Source of the DNA: Flavobacterium oreochromis
GTDB taxonomy: Bacteria; Bacteroidota; Bacteroidia; Flavobacteriales; Flavobacteriaceae
Length of the DNA stretch: 64,000 nt
Direction: 5' to 3'
Assembly (NCBI RefSeq): GCF_019565455.1
Contig: NZ_CP067377.1
Coordinates: 1,742,001 to 1,806,000, forward strand
Shown here: piece after piece, positions 27,785-37,931 of the stretch
How the letters are laid out: each line of letters opens with the position of its first letter
Numbering within the stretch: the first letter of the stretch is position 1
Made by a program: the position numbers and the translations under genes
Notes under the pieces: generated by a model
Seen by the model: only the letters and a program-made list of their open reading frames with translations
Told to the model about the DNA's origin: nothing
Database searches by the model: none

Positions 27785-30021
27785 ATGAAAATCACCAATA
27801 AAGTAGGAGTCGCTTTATTAGCACTCTCTTCAATTCAAGCCATTTCTCAAGAACATAAGAAAAATACAGAAGTAAACAAACTAAATGAAGTAGAGGTTAC
27901 AGCTACTTCACAATCTGATAAAACATTATTAAAACAGGCAGCATCTATTTCTAAATTAGAATCAAAAGAAATCCAACGCGGTACAGGGTTGTTTTTTGAT
28001 GATGCAGTAAATACAAATATTCCAGGAATGTTTATGCAACGTCGTACTGTATCCGCTGGTCAAACTTTTAATATTCGTGGATATGGAAATGGAGTAAGAG
28101 GAACGAATGGAACGAATAGTAATTTTGATTCACAAGGTGTAAAAGTATATTTAAATAATATTCCTGTAACGGATGCGGAAGGAATTACCTTAATGGATGA
28201 TATTGATTTTAATTCTATAGGGGAAGTTGAGGTTTTAAAAGGACCCGCAGGTTCATTATATGGATTAGCTATTGCTGGTGCTGTAAATTTAAAAACTATT
28301 AAACCTGAAGCAGGAAAAATCTCCCTCTCCCAGAATACTCTGTTTGGAAGTTATGGCTTAAGACGTTTAACATCACAAATAGCTGTGGGTAGCGAAAAAG
28401 CATCTTTTTAGTTAATTATGGAAATCAAAAATATGATGGATTTATGAATCATACGGCTTCTAAAAAAGATTTTGTAAATGTATTTGCTGATTTTAATCTT
28501 AATAATAAGCAAAAAATAAATACATATGTTGGTTATACTAATAGTTATGAGGAAAGAAATGGAGAGTTAACAATAGCTCAGTATCAAAATTTAGATTATT
28601 CAGGAAACCCAGCGTATATTAAAAATAATGCTCATAGTAACGTAATTAGTTTTAGAGCAGGATTAAATCATTTTTATCAACTTTGTAAAAATTTAAGTAA
28701 TTCTACTTCTATTTTTGGTTCAGGTATTAGTAGTAATGTAAGTTCTGCTGGAGGATGGACAGATAAATTACCAATTAATTATGGCTTCCGTTCTACTTTT
28801 GATAGTAAATGGGATTTAGGAAATGAATTTAAATTATCAGGAATTACAGGTGTTGAAATGCAAATGCAAAATGCGCAAACAATGGCATATCCAATGGGAA
28901 ATCCTGTTAATGCAGAAGGATATAATACAATAGGGCTTCTAAGAAGTAATTTATATGTGCTTTCTAAAACAAATTCTGTATTTACAGAATGGACGCTGAA
29001 TTTACCATATGATTTTTCAGTAACAGCTGGAATTAGTTCAAATTATATGGGAATAGATTCAAATGATAGATTTCCTTATTTGTACAATGCTTTAGGGAAT
29101 CCACAAATTACCCAGAATACAAAACCTTTAAATTTTAGTGTATCTTATAATGATCTGTATTCTCCAAAAGTAGCTATTAATAAAGTATTTTATAAAACTG
29201 TGTCTCTTTATGCTTCTTATAATAAAGCTTATAAAGCACCTGTAAGTGGTTATTTGTTTATTCCTGAAATAAATCAACCCAATACTAATTTACGTCCAGA
29301 AATTGGAGAACAAATCGAAGTAGGAACTAAAGGGAAACTTTTAGATGGTCGTTTAGGATTTGAGTTTGCAGCTTTTAGAACAGAATTTAAAGATAAGATG
29401 TCAACAGTTTCTGTTACAGATCCAAGTAATACAACTAAATTATACACTTATATGATTAATGGAGGAAGTCAATTGCATAAAGGCGTAGAAGGTAACTTAA
29501 AATTTGAAATGATAAAAACAGGAAATAGTATCTTAAAATCATTAGCACCTTTTGTAAATGGGTCTTATTCTGATTTTAAATACCAAGATTATAAATTTAG
29601 TAGAACAACTACGGGAGCTAATACAGCTCAAAATATTTATGATTTTTCAGGATTAAGCGTTTTAGGAACTCCTAAATGGGTTGCTAATGCAGGTGTAGAT
29701 TTTGTTACTCAATTAGGTATATACGGAAACGTAACATTTAATCATAGAGGAGCGTCTAATTTTGCATACGTTCCTGTAGATAGAACAAAATCTAATTTAG
29801 ATGTTTCTACAGCAGATAAATACAACTTGTTACATGCTAAATTAGGGGTTAAAATAAATGTAATTAACCACTTAGATTTAGATGTTTTTTCAGGTGTTAA
29901 TAATATAACGAATGTACAGTACTATCAGATGGTCTTCGTTAATCAAATGCCAGATGCTTATATTCCAGCTCCTTTAAAAGCAACTTTCTTTGGAGGCGTA
30001 AATTTAAAATATACTTTTTAA
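27785..30021 (+). pseudogene. TonB-dependent outer-membrane receptor (probable heme/iron), frameshifted
   Basis: Part one (to 28411) has a signal peptide ending AISQ. Its plug domain includes NEVEVTATSQ (TonB-box-like), FNIRGYGNGVRG, VKVYLNNIPVTDAEG and VEVLKGPAGSLYG. Part two (28444-30021, 525 residues) is the beta-barrel, with NLRPEIGEQIEVGTKG and a terminal aromatic strand ending LKYTF. They join through LVNYGNQKYDGF if the five-T run 28405-28409 had six. The restored ~745 residues is normal. Followed by hmuTUV, so heme or an iron chelate is the likely ligand. Confidence 0.85.
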
Positions 30022-30027
30022 TATGAT

Positions 30028-30053
30028 TTAGAGCGGTGTTAATACCGCTCTAA
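30028..30053 (+). terminator. Terminator between receptor and hmuT
   Basis: TTAGAGCGGT (30028-30037) and ACCGCTCTAA (30044-30053) form a perfect 10-bp stem with a 6-nt loop, followed by AATTTTT. It starts 6 bp after the receptor stop, so hmuT expression would be lower or need its own promoter. Confidence 0.8.
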
Positions 30054-30070
30054 AATTTTTAATCCGTTTT

Positions 30071-30943
30071 ATGAGAAAAATAATTTTATCTATACTAACA
30101 CTAAGTTTCATTATTAGTTGTAAACGCTTTAATAATGAGGATAATCAAAATATAGGAACTGAACGTATTGTATGTATTGCAAAACAATATACCGAAATTA
30201 TTTTTGCATTAGGTGCTCAAAAGGATATTGTCGCCGTTGATTTATCCAGTACATATCCAGCAGAGGTTAAAAAATTACCTACAGTAGGCTATCATCGTGC
30301 GCTAAGTGCAGAAGCTATTTTAGCTCAAAAACCAACGTTAATCCTAGAAGATAATAATATAGGTCCAGAACATGTTGTAGATCAACTAAAAAAATTGCAA
30401 ATTCCAATGAAACAATTTGGAGAATATGCAAAATCTCTAGAAGGTACTGATTCTTTGATTACTGAAATGGGAAAGTATTTTCATAAAGAAAAACAAGCTA
30501 AAAAATTGTGCGACGATTTAAAAATAGATATGGATAAAGCATTCGCTACAGCAAAAAAATATGCTAAAAAGCCAAAAGTATTAGTGATTCATTATGGACA
30601 AGCATCCAATGTCTTTTTAGTTATGACGAGTAAGAGTGTAGGTGCTAAAATGATAGAATGGGCTGGAGGAGTATTATCTATTCAAGATGAAAAAGGAATG
30701 AAACATTTGTCACCAGAATTAGTTGCCGCTTCAGATCCTGACGTAATATTAATGACTGATTTTGGATATGATAAATTAAACGGTGATTTAAATAAGATCA
30801 AAGATTTACCAGGTGTTGCGAGCACTAAAGCATTTAAAAATAAAAAAATTTATAGAATTGAAGAGCATGATTTAGTATATATGGGACCTCGTACAGGTAA
30901 AAATGTATTATTAATTCAAGAGTTAATTCATAGAGGAGAATAG
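30071..30943 (+). CDS. hmuT: Hemin ABC transporter substrate-binding lipoprotein
   Basis: 290 residues. Lipoprotein signal with Cys17 (SFIISCKRF). The periplasmic-binding fold shows GTERIVCIAKQYTEIIFALGAQKDIVAVD near 30-57. YHRALSAEAILAQKPTLIL near 74-92 contains the LSAE motif typical of HmuT-type heme binders, in which a Tyr just ahead can ligate heme. SPELVAASDPDVILMTDFG and an ALK/KNKKIYRI C-terminal part follow. It should hand heme from the receptor to the permease. The heme specificity is by family likeness and by its neighbours. Confidence 0.85.
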   Translation: MRKIILSILTLSFIISCKRFNNEDNQNIGTERIVCIAKQYTEIIFALGAQKDIVAVDLSSTYPAEVKKLPTVGYHRALSAEAILAQKPTLILEDNNIGPEHVVDQLKKLQIPMKQFGEYAKSLEGTDSLITEMGKYFHKEKQAKKLCDDLKIDMDKAFATAKKYAKKPKVLVIHYGQASNVFLVMTSKSVGAKMIEWAGGVLSIQDEKGMKHLSPELVAASDPDVILMTDFGYDKLNGDLNKIKDLPGVASTKAFKNKKIYRIEEHDLVYMGPRTGKNVLLIQELIHRGE

Positions 30944-31063
30944 TTCAATAGAGCGTTTTAGTATTTATGTATGATGGATAGAGATGAGTAAAAATTAATT
31001 TAAAATTTATACTATTCTAATATAAATTATGAGGTTTACATCTTTAAAATTTAAAATAAGTTA

Positions 31064-32091
31064 GTGAAACAAAATAAAAACATATTACTCTTAGTACTAT
31101 TTATTTGTTTACTAATCGTTACTGCTCTAGCTTCTTTACGATATGGAGCAGTAGCGATTTCTATAGAAGAAATAGAAAGTGCTTTTTTTCATTGGTTTTA
31201 TAATTTTCAAAATTTACCACTTAATGAACGTATTTTTTTAGAAATCCGTTTGCCTAGAACGATTTTAAGTGTAGTTGTAGGGGCTGTATTAGCCGTTGGA
31301 GGTGTACTCCTTCAATCTTTGTTTAGAAATCCAATTGTAGAACCAGGAATGATAGGTACTTCTAGCGGAGCTGCGTTTGGAGCTGCATTTTTTATTGTTT
31401 TAGGGAATATACTAGAAATTTCAATAGGGGAATGGTCATTACCTTTAGTAGCTTGTTTAGGAGGTGTTCTAGGAACAATGTTTGTATTAATATTGTTGGA
31501 TACCAATAAAAAGGAAAAGATTCAATTACATTATTATTACTGACAGGTGTTGCTATTAATGCTCTTTTTATGAGTGGAGTAGGTTTTATGGGGTATATCG
31601 CACGTGATCCACAAGCTCGTTCTATTACTTTTTGGAACTTGGGAACCTTATCAGGAGCTAATTGGAAATCTGTCCAAATAGTAAGTATTATTGGGTTTTT
31701 AGGTATTTATTTTGCTTTTAAATTAGGGAAACCACTTAATACACTCATTTTAGGGGAAGATGAAGCAGGTTATTTAGGAGTTGATTTAAGAAAATTAAAA
31801 TTAAAAGTATTAACGATTAATGTTATTATGATTTCTGTTGCAACTTCATTTGTTGGAGTTATTGGATTTATAGGTTTAATTGTTCCTCATATATTAAGAA
31901 TGCTTATAGGTTCTGATAATCGAAATTTAATTTCATATAGTGCACTTTTAGGGGGAATTATTTTATGTATTGCTGATTTTGTTGCGCGAAATATTTTGAG
32001 TCCGGCAGAACTTCCTATTGGGATTGTTACTTCTATAGTAGGAGTACCTGTTTTTATTTTTCTTTTACGAAAACGTAATTATTTCTTTTAA
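31064..32091 (+). pseudogene. hmuU: Hemin ABC transporter permease (FecCD family), frameshifted
   Basis: The GTG-start first frame (159 residues) has LRYGAVAIS, EIRLPRTILSVVVGAVLAVGGVLLQSLFRNP and EPGMIGTSSGAAFGA. The second frame (31570-32091) has WNLGTLSGANW, LGEDEAGYLGVDLRKLK and FVGVIGFIGLIVPHILRMLIGSDNR. Both are classic FecCD segments. They join at the five-A run 31508-31512, giving about 342 residues and ten membrane spans. 120 bp follow hmuT. Forms the inner-membrane channel with HmuV. Confidence 0.87.
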
Positions 32092-32109
32092 TATTAAAAG
32101 TTTAACGCA

Positions 32110-32873
32110 ATGATACGTATTGAAAATATCAGTTATAAAATAGGTAATAAAACGATACTTGAAAATATTTCAACTACTTTTGAACCAGGTAAAATTAATC
32201 TTATTATAGGTCCTAATGGTGCAGGTAAATCAACTTTAATCAAATTGATTAGCGGACAGATAAAACCTTCTGAAGGAAGACTTTTTTTTCAGAATATACT
32301 AATAATCTTTCTATGGATCAGTTAGCTAAAAGAAGGGCTGTGCTTTCTCAAAATATAGAAGTTCATTTTCCTATTAATGTACAAGAAATAGTGATGATGG
32401 GGCGTTATCCTCATTTTGATTCTATTCCTACTCCAAAAGACCGTGAAATAGTAAATAAAGTAGTAGCGTTTTTTGAAATTGAAAACTTGGTTGAACGTAA
32501 TTTTATGACCCTAAGCGGAGGTGAAAAACAACGTGTTCATTTTGCCCGTGTAATGGCACAGATATGGGAAGAAGAAGAAGATCGAATTCTTATTATGGAT
32601 GAACCCTTGACTTTTTTAGATATTCATTATCAATATGATTTTATGTATAAGATAAAAGAGTTAAGCAAACAAAAAAAATTACTTATTATTGGTGTTTTAC
32701 ATGATTTAAATCTTACAGCTAAATTTGCAGATCAAATTTATGTCATTAATAAAGGGTATCTTAAATATACAGGAACTAAAAAAGAAATATTTAAGCCTGA
32801 AATTATTGAAAAGATATATGCTATTAAACCAATGATTTTTCAAAAAGAGAATGAATATTTTATAAGTTTTTAA
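32110..32873 (+). pseudogene. hmuV: Hemin ABC transporter ATP-binding protein, frameshifted
   Basis: Walker A GPNGAGKST lies near residues 36-44 in the first frame (to 32325). The second frame (32313-32873) carries the signature LSGGEKQRVHFARVMAQI, Walker B RILIMDEPLTFLDI and the switch His in GVLHDLN. The slip is in the eight-T run 32282-32289; adding one T restores LFFSEYTNNLSMDQLAKRRAVLSQN and about 254 residues, standard for HmuV. It lies 18 bp behind the permease. Confidence 0.88.
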
Positions 32874-32918
32874 TAATTTCCTTACCTTGGTTACGCTCTA
32901 ATTGCATAATCAAATTAA

Positions 32919-33428
32919 ATGGAAACTAAAAACACTATTAATTTACGACTACGATTTTATAAAGATATTGACGAAACGGTTGATGCCGTTAGACAAAAAT
33001 TTATAGATTACAAAAGTCAAATTTCTTCTGATTACATAATGAAAATAAGAAGAAATCATATACAATTTACTATAGGAGGTGTCAAACAACGTTACTGGTC
33101 TCCTTATTTAACCATAGAGTTAGAAGAAAAAGAAGGGAGTAGAGGACAAGCTACTCATATTAGAGGGCTGTTTGGACCTGCTCAAACTATGTGGACATTT
33201 TTTATTTTTATGCATTTCATGGTGGCAGGTATTTTTACCGTTTTTATGATGTTTGCTATTTCTGATTATATGCTCAAAAAAAGTCTTATATCTGATTTTA
33301 TTGTAATGGGGTTAATGGTTTTTAGCTGGATATTATTATACATTCTCGGCCGTCAAACACGTGAAAACGGATATGGACAAATGAACGAATTAGAACAAGA
33401 ATTTTTAAAAATTATTGAAGAAGCCTAA
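32919..33428 (+). CDS. Conserved membrane protein of unknown function after hmuV
   Basis: 169 residues. The N-terminal ~80 residues are soluble (LRFYKDIDETVDAV, MKIRRNHIQFTIGG, YWSPYLTIELEEKEG). They are followed by two membrane segments (about 88-110 and 120-140) and a polar tail rich in Glu. It is 45 bp downstream of hmuV on the same strand and so probably in the operon. I do not recognise a named family; a role in heme handling is only positional. Confidence 0.65.
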   Translation: METKNTINLRLRFYKDIDETVDAVRQKFIDYKSQISSDYIMKIRRNHIQFTIGGVKQRYWSPYLTIELEEKEGSRGQATHIRGLFGPAQTMWTFFIFMHFMVAGIFTVFMMFAISDYMLKKSLISDFIVMGLMVFSWILLYILGRQTRENGYGQMNELEQEFLKIIEEA

Positions 33429-33446
33429 TCTTAATTGTTTAAAAAA

Positions 33447-33480
33447 ATAGCACTCCTTTAAATGATAAAAGGAGTGTTAT
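33447..33480. terminator. Terminator between hmu operon and era
   Basis: ATAGCACTCCTTT (33447-33459) and AAAGGAGTGTTAT (33468-33480) form a 13-bp stem with one G-T pair, followed by six T. It ends the plus-strand hmu operon and could also serve era from the other side. Confidence 0.8.
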
Positions 33481-33528
33481 TTTTTATATAAATAAATCCA
33501 ACTCTAAATTATTTTTTATACCTATTAC

Positions 33529-34431
33529 TTATTTCTGGTTATATCCAAAACGTCTTAATTGTCTTTCGTTTGAGCGCCAATCTTTGTTGACTTTTACATA
33601 TAATTCAATGTGAATTTGTTTGCCAAAGAATTTTTCTAATTCTTCACGAGCTTGAATCCCTACTTTTTTAATAGCAGCTCCTTTGTGTCCTATGATAATA
33701 CCTTTCTGAGTATCACGTTCTACCATTATTAAAGAACGGATTCTAATAATGTCGTCATCTTCCTTAAATTCTTCTGTTTCTACTTCGCAAGCATAAGGAA
33801 TTTCTTTGTCATAGTTTAATAATATTTTTTCACGAATCGCTTCATTTACAAAAAAACGTTCAGGTTTGTCTGTTAAAGCATCTTTAGGATAATAAGGTTC
33901 TGATATAGGTAGTAATTCTATAATTCTATCAAAAACTGCTTGTACATTAAAATTTTCTAAAGCAGAAATAGGGAAAATTTCAGCATTAGGCACTTTTTCT
34001 TTCCATAAACTTACTTGTTCTTCTAGTTGCTCCTGATTTGATTTGTCTATTTTATTTAATAATAAAAGAACAGGAATTTTAGAGTGAATAATTTTATTAA
34101 AAAAAGCTTCATCTTTTAAATCTTTTTCACCTATTTCAACCATGTAAATTAGTACATCTGCATCTTCAAATGCTGATTTAACAAAATCCATCATAGAACT
34201 TTGTAGCTCATATGCAGGTTTAATAATACCAGGGGTGTCAGAAAATAATATTTGAAAATCATCACCGTTTACAATACCTAAAATTCGATGACGAGTTGTT
34301 TGTGCTTTACTCGTAATGATAGATAATCGTTCACCTACAAAGGCATTCATTAGAGTTGATTTACCAACATTAGGATTTCCTATGATATTAACATATCCTG
34401 CTTTGTGCGACATAATGTACTTTTTTTGCAA
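33529..34431 (-). CDS. era: GTPase Era
   Basis: 300 residues. G1 GNPNVGKST near 17-25, QTTRHRILG in switch I, G3 DTPG near 64 and G4 NKID near 126. The C-terminal KH domain shows GHKGAAIKKVG near 254-264. It binds 16S rRNA in 30S maturation. MSHKAGYVNI at residue 7 (34413) is an equally good start. Confidence 0.97.
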   Translation of the reverse strand: MQKKYIMSHKAGYVNIIGNPNVGKSTLMNAFVGERLSIITSKAQTTRHRILGIVNGDDFQILFSDTPGIIKPAYELQSSMMDFVKSAFEDADVLIYMVEIGEKDLKDEAFFNKIIHSKIPVLLLLNKIDKSNQEQLEEQVSLWKEKVPNAEIFPISALENFNVQAVFDRIIELLPISEPYYPKDALTDKPERFFVNEAIREKILLNYDKEIPYACEVETEEFKEDDDIIRIRSLIMVERDTQKGIIIGHKGAAIKKVGIQAREELEKFFGKQIHIELYVKVNKDWRSNERQLRRFGYNQK

Positions 34432-34537
34432 AGGTAGGAAATAAAAATGGATGCTTTGTTTTCTGATTAATAGAAAGACTCTTTAGATGATAAAAATCAA
34501 TAATTTTATTAATTTAATTTCTTATATTGGTCATATT

Positions 34538-34909
34538 ATGAGAGATATTGAAACAAGAGAGGACTTATTGTTTATAATGAAGGAATTTTATGATAAACTT
34601 TTAGCAGATGATAAAATTAATTTCTTCTTTAATAAAGTGACCCATGTTGCTCAACATTTAGATCAACATTTGGATATTTTGTGTACTTTTTGGGAACAAG
34701 CCTTGTTTTTAAAAGGAGGATATGTGAATAATATGTTTCAAATACACAAAGACGTTCATGATAAATTACCGTTCCTAAAAGAACATTATGATATTTGGTT
34801 AGATTATTTATACGATAGCATTGATCCTTATTTTGAAGGAAAGGTTGCAGAACAAATGAAGAAAATGGCAGTTAATATGGCTACAGTTCTAAAAATTAAA
34901 TTAGTTTAA
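34538..34909 (+). CDS. Truncated hemoglobin (group III type)
   Basis: From the ATG at 34538 the product has 123 residues, the usual length; an in-frame ATG at 34487 would add an atypical 17-residue hydrophobic leader. Family marks: MRDIETREDLLFIMKEFYDKLL at the start, FFNKVTHVAQHLDQHLDILCTFWEQALF, and the proximal His region MFQIHKDVHDKLPF. Group III globins bind O2 or NO in the cytoplasm. A second one is encoded at 47405-47788. With NosZ nearby a part in nitrogen-oxide handling is plausible (inference). Confidence 0.85.
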   Translation: MRDIETREDLLFIMKEFYDKLLADDKINFFFNKVTHVAQHLDQHLDILCTFWEQALFLKGGYVNNMFQIHKDVHDKLPFLKEHYDIWLDYLYDSIDPYFEGKVAEQMKKMAVNMATVLKIKLV

Positions 34910-34917
34910 AGACGTTA

Positions 34918-35706
34918 TTATCTAATAAATGACATTATTATTTCAAAAGTTATTAATAAGATAATGATCCATTCTAAACGTGAGCTTTCTTTTACATTAA
35001 GAACTTCTGTGAAAATTTTTAAATTGTTTTCTACTATCGATAATCGGTAGTCAACATCTTTAAAACGAGGTAGAATCTCAAAATTAAATTTCATTTTTTT
35101 ATTTAGAGCATCTAATCTTTCATTTTCCCAAACGGAGTTAGGATCATCTAATATGTATAAATTATCAACGATGCTATTTTTTACATTTAATACTTGACCA
35201 ATATATCTTAAAAGATTTTTTTTAGAAATATTTATTTTTCCAGTATTCTCTAATTGAAGGATGAACTCTTTGGTAGAAGAGACTAATTTGCCTGTAATAA
35301 TTTCATAATATTCGAGTGCAACTGATTGCGCCACATTCAACATGATGATTCGTATAGCTGAGCTGTCTAATTCAGTTAAAATTACTTCATTATTTTTAAC
35401 CTCAAAGTATGTGTTTTCTTCTTTTATATTAACATAATATTTTTCTTTTAAAAGCATAGCTATGGGAGACTCTTGGTGTTTTCTTATTCTTTCCAGCCAT
35501 TCTGCTTCCTCTTCAGTATTAAAATTAGCAAAAACAACTACACCATAATCTAATAGATAAATAAACTTATGTTGTTCGATTTGTTTAAAGAACTCTGAGC
35601 CAGAAAAAGTATAATTACCTCCTTCTAACTCATTTCTGAAATTTTTGATATTAATGATTTCAGCTAATTGAATGGCAGTAACTTTTATTTTCATAACATT
35701 ACACAT
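34918..35706 (-). CDS. RMD1/YagE (DUF155) family membrane-anchored protein
   Basis: 262 residues; MKIKVTA at residue 5 (35694) could be the true start. The middle shows FIYLLDYGVVVFANFNTEEEAEWLERI near 48-74, characteristic of DUF155. The C-terminal part has the RLDALNKKMKFNFEILPRFKDVDYRLSIVENNLKIF pattern and a single membrane span at the very end (about 243-260). Function in bacteria is unknown; the eukaryotic relatives act in mitochondrial translation. Convergent with the globin gene, 8 bp apart. Confidence 0.75.
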   Translation of the reverse strand: MCNVMKIKVTAIQLAEIINIKNFRNELEGGNYTFSGSEFFKQIEQHKFIYLLDYGVVVFANFNTEEEAEWLERIRKHQESPIAMLLKEKYYVNIKEENTYFEVKNNEVILTELDSSAIRIIMLNVAQSVALEYYEIITGKLVSSTKEFILQLENTGKINISKKNLLRYIGQVLNVKNSIVDNLYILDDPNSVWENERLDALNKKMKFNFEILPRFKDVDYRLSIVENNLKIFTEVLNVKESSRLEWIIILLITFEIIMSFIR

Positions 35707-35840
35707 TGAGTTACTACAAATTTACAAACAAAACAGCTCTTTGTAATGTTTGTTGTGGAGAAAGTGTTTGAAAATCAGTTGTGTATTGTTTTTGAAATAA
35801 GGAGTCTTTTCTAGTAGTTTAATTGATAATATCAATCATT

Positions 35841-37304
35841 CTATCGCATTAATGATTTGGGTAGAATATCTTTTATGGGAACAATTTTAAAGATCCAATT
35901 CATTATACAAAATATACTTAATGCTACAAACGGTTTGTAACATAAATTAATTAATTTATAAGAAGTATTAGGTAATAATTGACCAATAATAATTACAAAA
36001 ATGAGGACTAATGATAAGTGTAAAAATTTCCAGCTAAACGGATGAATACCAAACTTCTTATAATTAAAATAAATTTTAATCAAGTTATAGGTCGTCAATG
36101 AAATAGCAGTTGCTATAGATACACCGATGATTCCTAATTTAAACCAAAATAAAAAAATGAAGTTAGTCAAAATCGTTAATAGGGCTAAAGCTACGGTAGT
36201 GGTATTATTAAATTTATAATATTTAGAATTAGTAATAATATAGCCATTAAAACCCGTTGCTAAATCAAATAGCAAGGCAAATCCCATAATATATAATACA
36301 GGCAATCCTTTAGCTAATTTATCACCATTTTTCATCAAAGTAAATAAATCTTCAATGCCTACGGTAACTAATCCAAATAACAGAACTCCAATTACGAATA
36401 AGTATAAAGATGTTTTATGATGTAAATTTTTTAAATCTTGCATTTTATTTTCGGAAATATATTGTGCAATAATAGGAGCTGAGATACTATAAACACCTAA
36501 TGCAGGAACAGTTATCATTCGGACTAAGTTAAGTGAAGTATTATAAATAGAAACCTCTTGAAAACTCAACATTTCACCTATCATATAGGTGTCAATATTC
36601 AATGCAATGACTGATCCCATACTTCCTAAAAAGGTATAAAATGAATATATGAAAAGATCTTTGCCAAATTTATTTTGTTTTAGAAATGTAAAATCAACTT
36701 TTTTAGTTAATTTTTCTAATCGATTCAGGTAAAATAGCATTCCTAAAAACGCCATTCCAAAAAAAGCAACAAAAATCCATAAAGCTTGTTCTTCTTGTAA
36801 TTGGTTCCAAAACAATAAAATAAAACCCGTTATCATTCCCAACTTTGGAAATAGATTTTCAAAAATATTAGGAACGACAATTCGTTTTTTTATTGAAATA
36901 TATTTTGATGTTAATTGAATTAATGAAAGTAATAAGGCTACTGAAAGAATATAAGGCGTATAAGCCCAGAAATTCATTATTTTAATACGTGGAAAAAGTA
37001 GACTTGCTAAACCTAATAATATTAACCCTAGTAAAAAGTTGCTGAGGATAAATACAACAGAAAACTTAAATAAATCTTGTTCAGTATTCTTTTCTGACAT
37101 CTCAGGAAAGAAACGCACGTTAGCGTGCATAATGCCTAATGCTATTACTGGTAAAATCAATAAGGCAGTCTGATATACAAATTGTAATTTTCCTGAAAAA
37201 TCTAAATTATATGGATATAAAAATACGGTAGAAAAAATACCTACTAATGTACTAAAGTATCCTACTATACTATATTTAATGCTTTGACGGGCTATTACAC
37301 TCAT
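35841..37304 (-). CDS. Polysaccharide/lipid-linked oligosaccharide flippase (Wzx-like, MOP superfamily)
   Basis: 487 residues with about 14 membrane segments spread over the whole length. N-terminal KYSIVGYFSTLVGIFSTVFLYPYNLDFSG and central YTFLGSMGSVIALNIDTYMIGEML are typical of flavobacterial O-unit flippases. It would move lipid-linked glycans across the inner membrane. It lies 14 bp behind an acetyltransferase gene and near an FkbM methyltransferase, which suggests a small surface-glycan group. Confidence 0.82.
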   Translation of the reverse strand: MSVIARQSIKYSIVGYFSTLVGIFSTVFLYPYNLDFSGKLQFVYQTALLILPVIALGIMHANVRFFPEMSEKNTEQDLFKFSVVFILSNFLLGLILLGLASLLFPRIKIMNFWAYTPYILSVALLLSLIQLTSKYISIKKRIVVPNIFENLFPKLGMITGFILLFWNQLQEEQALWIFVAFFGMAFLGMLFYLNRLEKLTKKVDFTFLKQNKFGKDLFIYSFYTFLGSMGSVIALNIDTYMIGEMLSFQEVSIYNTSLNLVRMITVPALGVYSISAPIIAQYISENKMQDLKNLHHKTSLYLFVIGVLLFGLVTVGIEDLFTLMKNGDKLAKGLPVLYIMGFALLFDLATGFNGYIITNSKYYKFNNTTTVALALLTILTNFIFLFWFKLGIIGVSIATAISLTTYNLIKIYFNYKKFGIHPFSWKFLHLSLVLIFVIIIGQLLPNTSYKLINLCYKPFVALSIFCIMNWIFKIVPIKDILPKSLMR

Positions 37305-37318
37305 TTCAGATAATTTAT

Positions 37319-37804
37319 TTATTTACTTTTTAGGGTTATTAACTCTTTATTCCAATAGATTTTTACAGCTGAAAGTATTTCTGTTTCAAGTCTTTCATTT
37401 ATTAGAACATCAAATCCACATTTTTTGTAAAATATTAAAGGAGAAATGTATACTTCTCCATTGGATTTTTTTGAATTATTATGGTCTATTACCCATCCAA
37501 AAAGTTTATTTTCAGATGTTTGTATTTTTTTGATCATCATTTTTCCTATCCCTTTACCTTGAATAGTATGGCTTAGTATAATTGCAAACCAGCGTTCTTC
37601 CTCTCTGTTAAAGCTATATGCCCAGCCTGTTATTTTTCCTGTATCAGTAATATATAAAAAATGTCTTTGATTTTTTATTTTACTTAGGTAATCTTCAAAA
37701 GCTTCATGATTCTTGTAATGTAAAGAGACAGGATATTCTGTATTCCATAAGTTTAATAATTGTAACTTATGGTCTGAATTCAGGATTTTAACTTCTTTTA
37801 TCAT
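37319..37804 (-). CDS. GNAT-family N-acetyltransferase
   Basis: 161 residues. The acetyl-CoA-binding signature is seen as AIILSHTIQGKGIGKMMIKKIQ near residues 73-94, the Q-G-K-G-I-G part corresponding to the QxxGxG/A loop. The C-terminal YKKCGFDV near 126-133 is also typical. Substrate unknown. It precedes the flippase gene by 14 bp, so it may modify a sugar or peptide of the same pathway. Confidence 0.75.
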   Translation of the reverse strand: MIKEVKILNSDHKLQLLNLWNTEYPVSLHYKNHEAFEDYLSKIKNQRHFLYITDTGKITGWAYSFNREEERWFAIILSHTIQGKGIGKMMIKKIQTSENKLFGWVIDHNNSKKSNGEVYISPLIFYKKCGFDVLINERLETEILSAVKIYWNKELITLKSK

Positions 37805-37931
37805 GTTTACTAAAGAGGTAGAGAGCTGTTAAATTATTTTGAAAACAAGGCAGTATATGTATTAATAATATTGTTTAATAAAAATCTTCTGGGAAGATAA
37901 AAATTTGAGTATTGATATAAAAGCTTTATAA

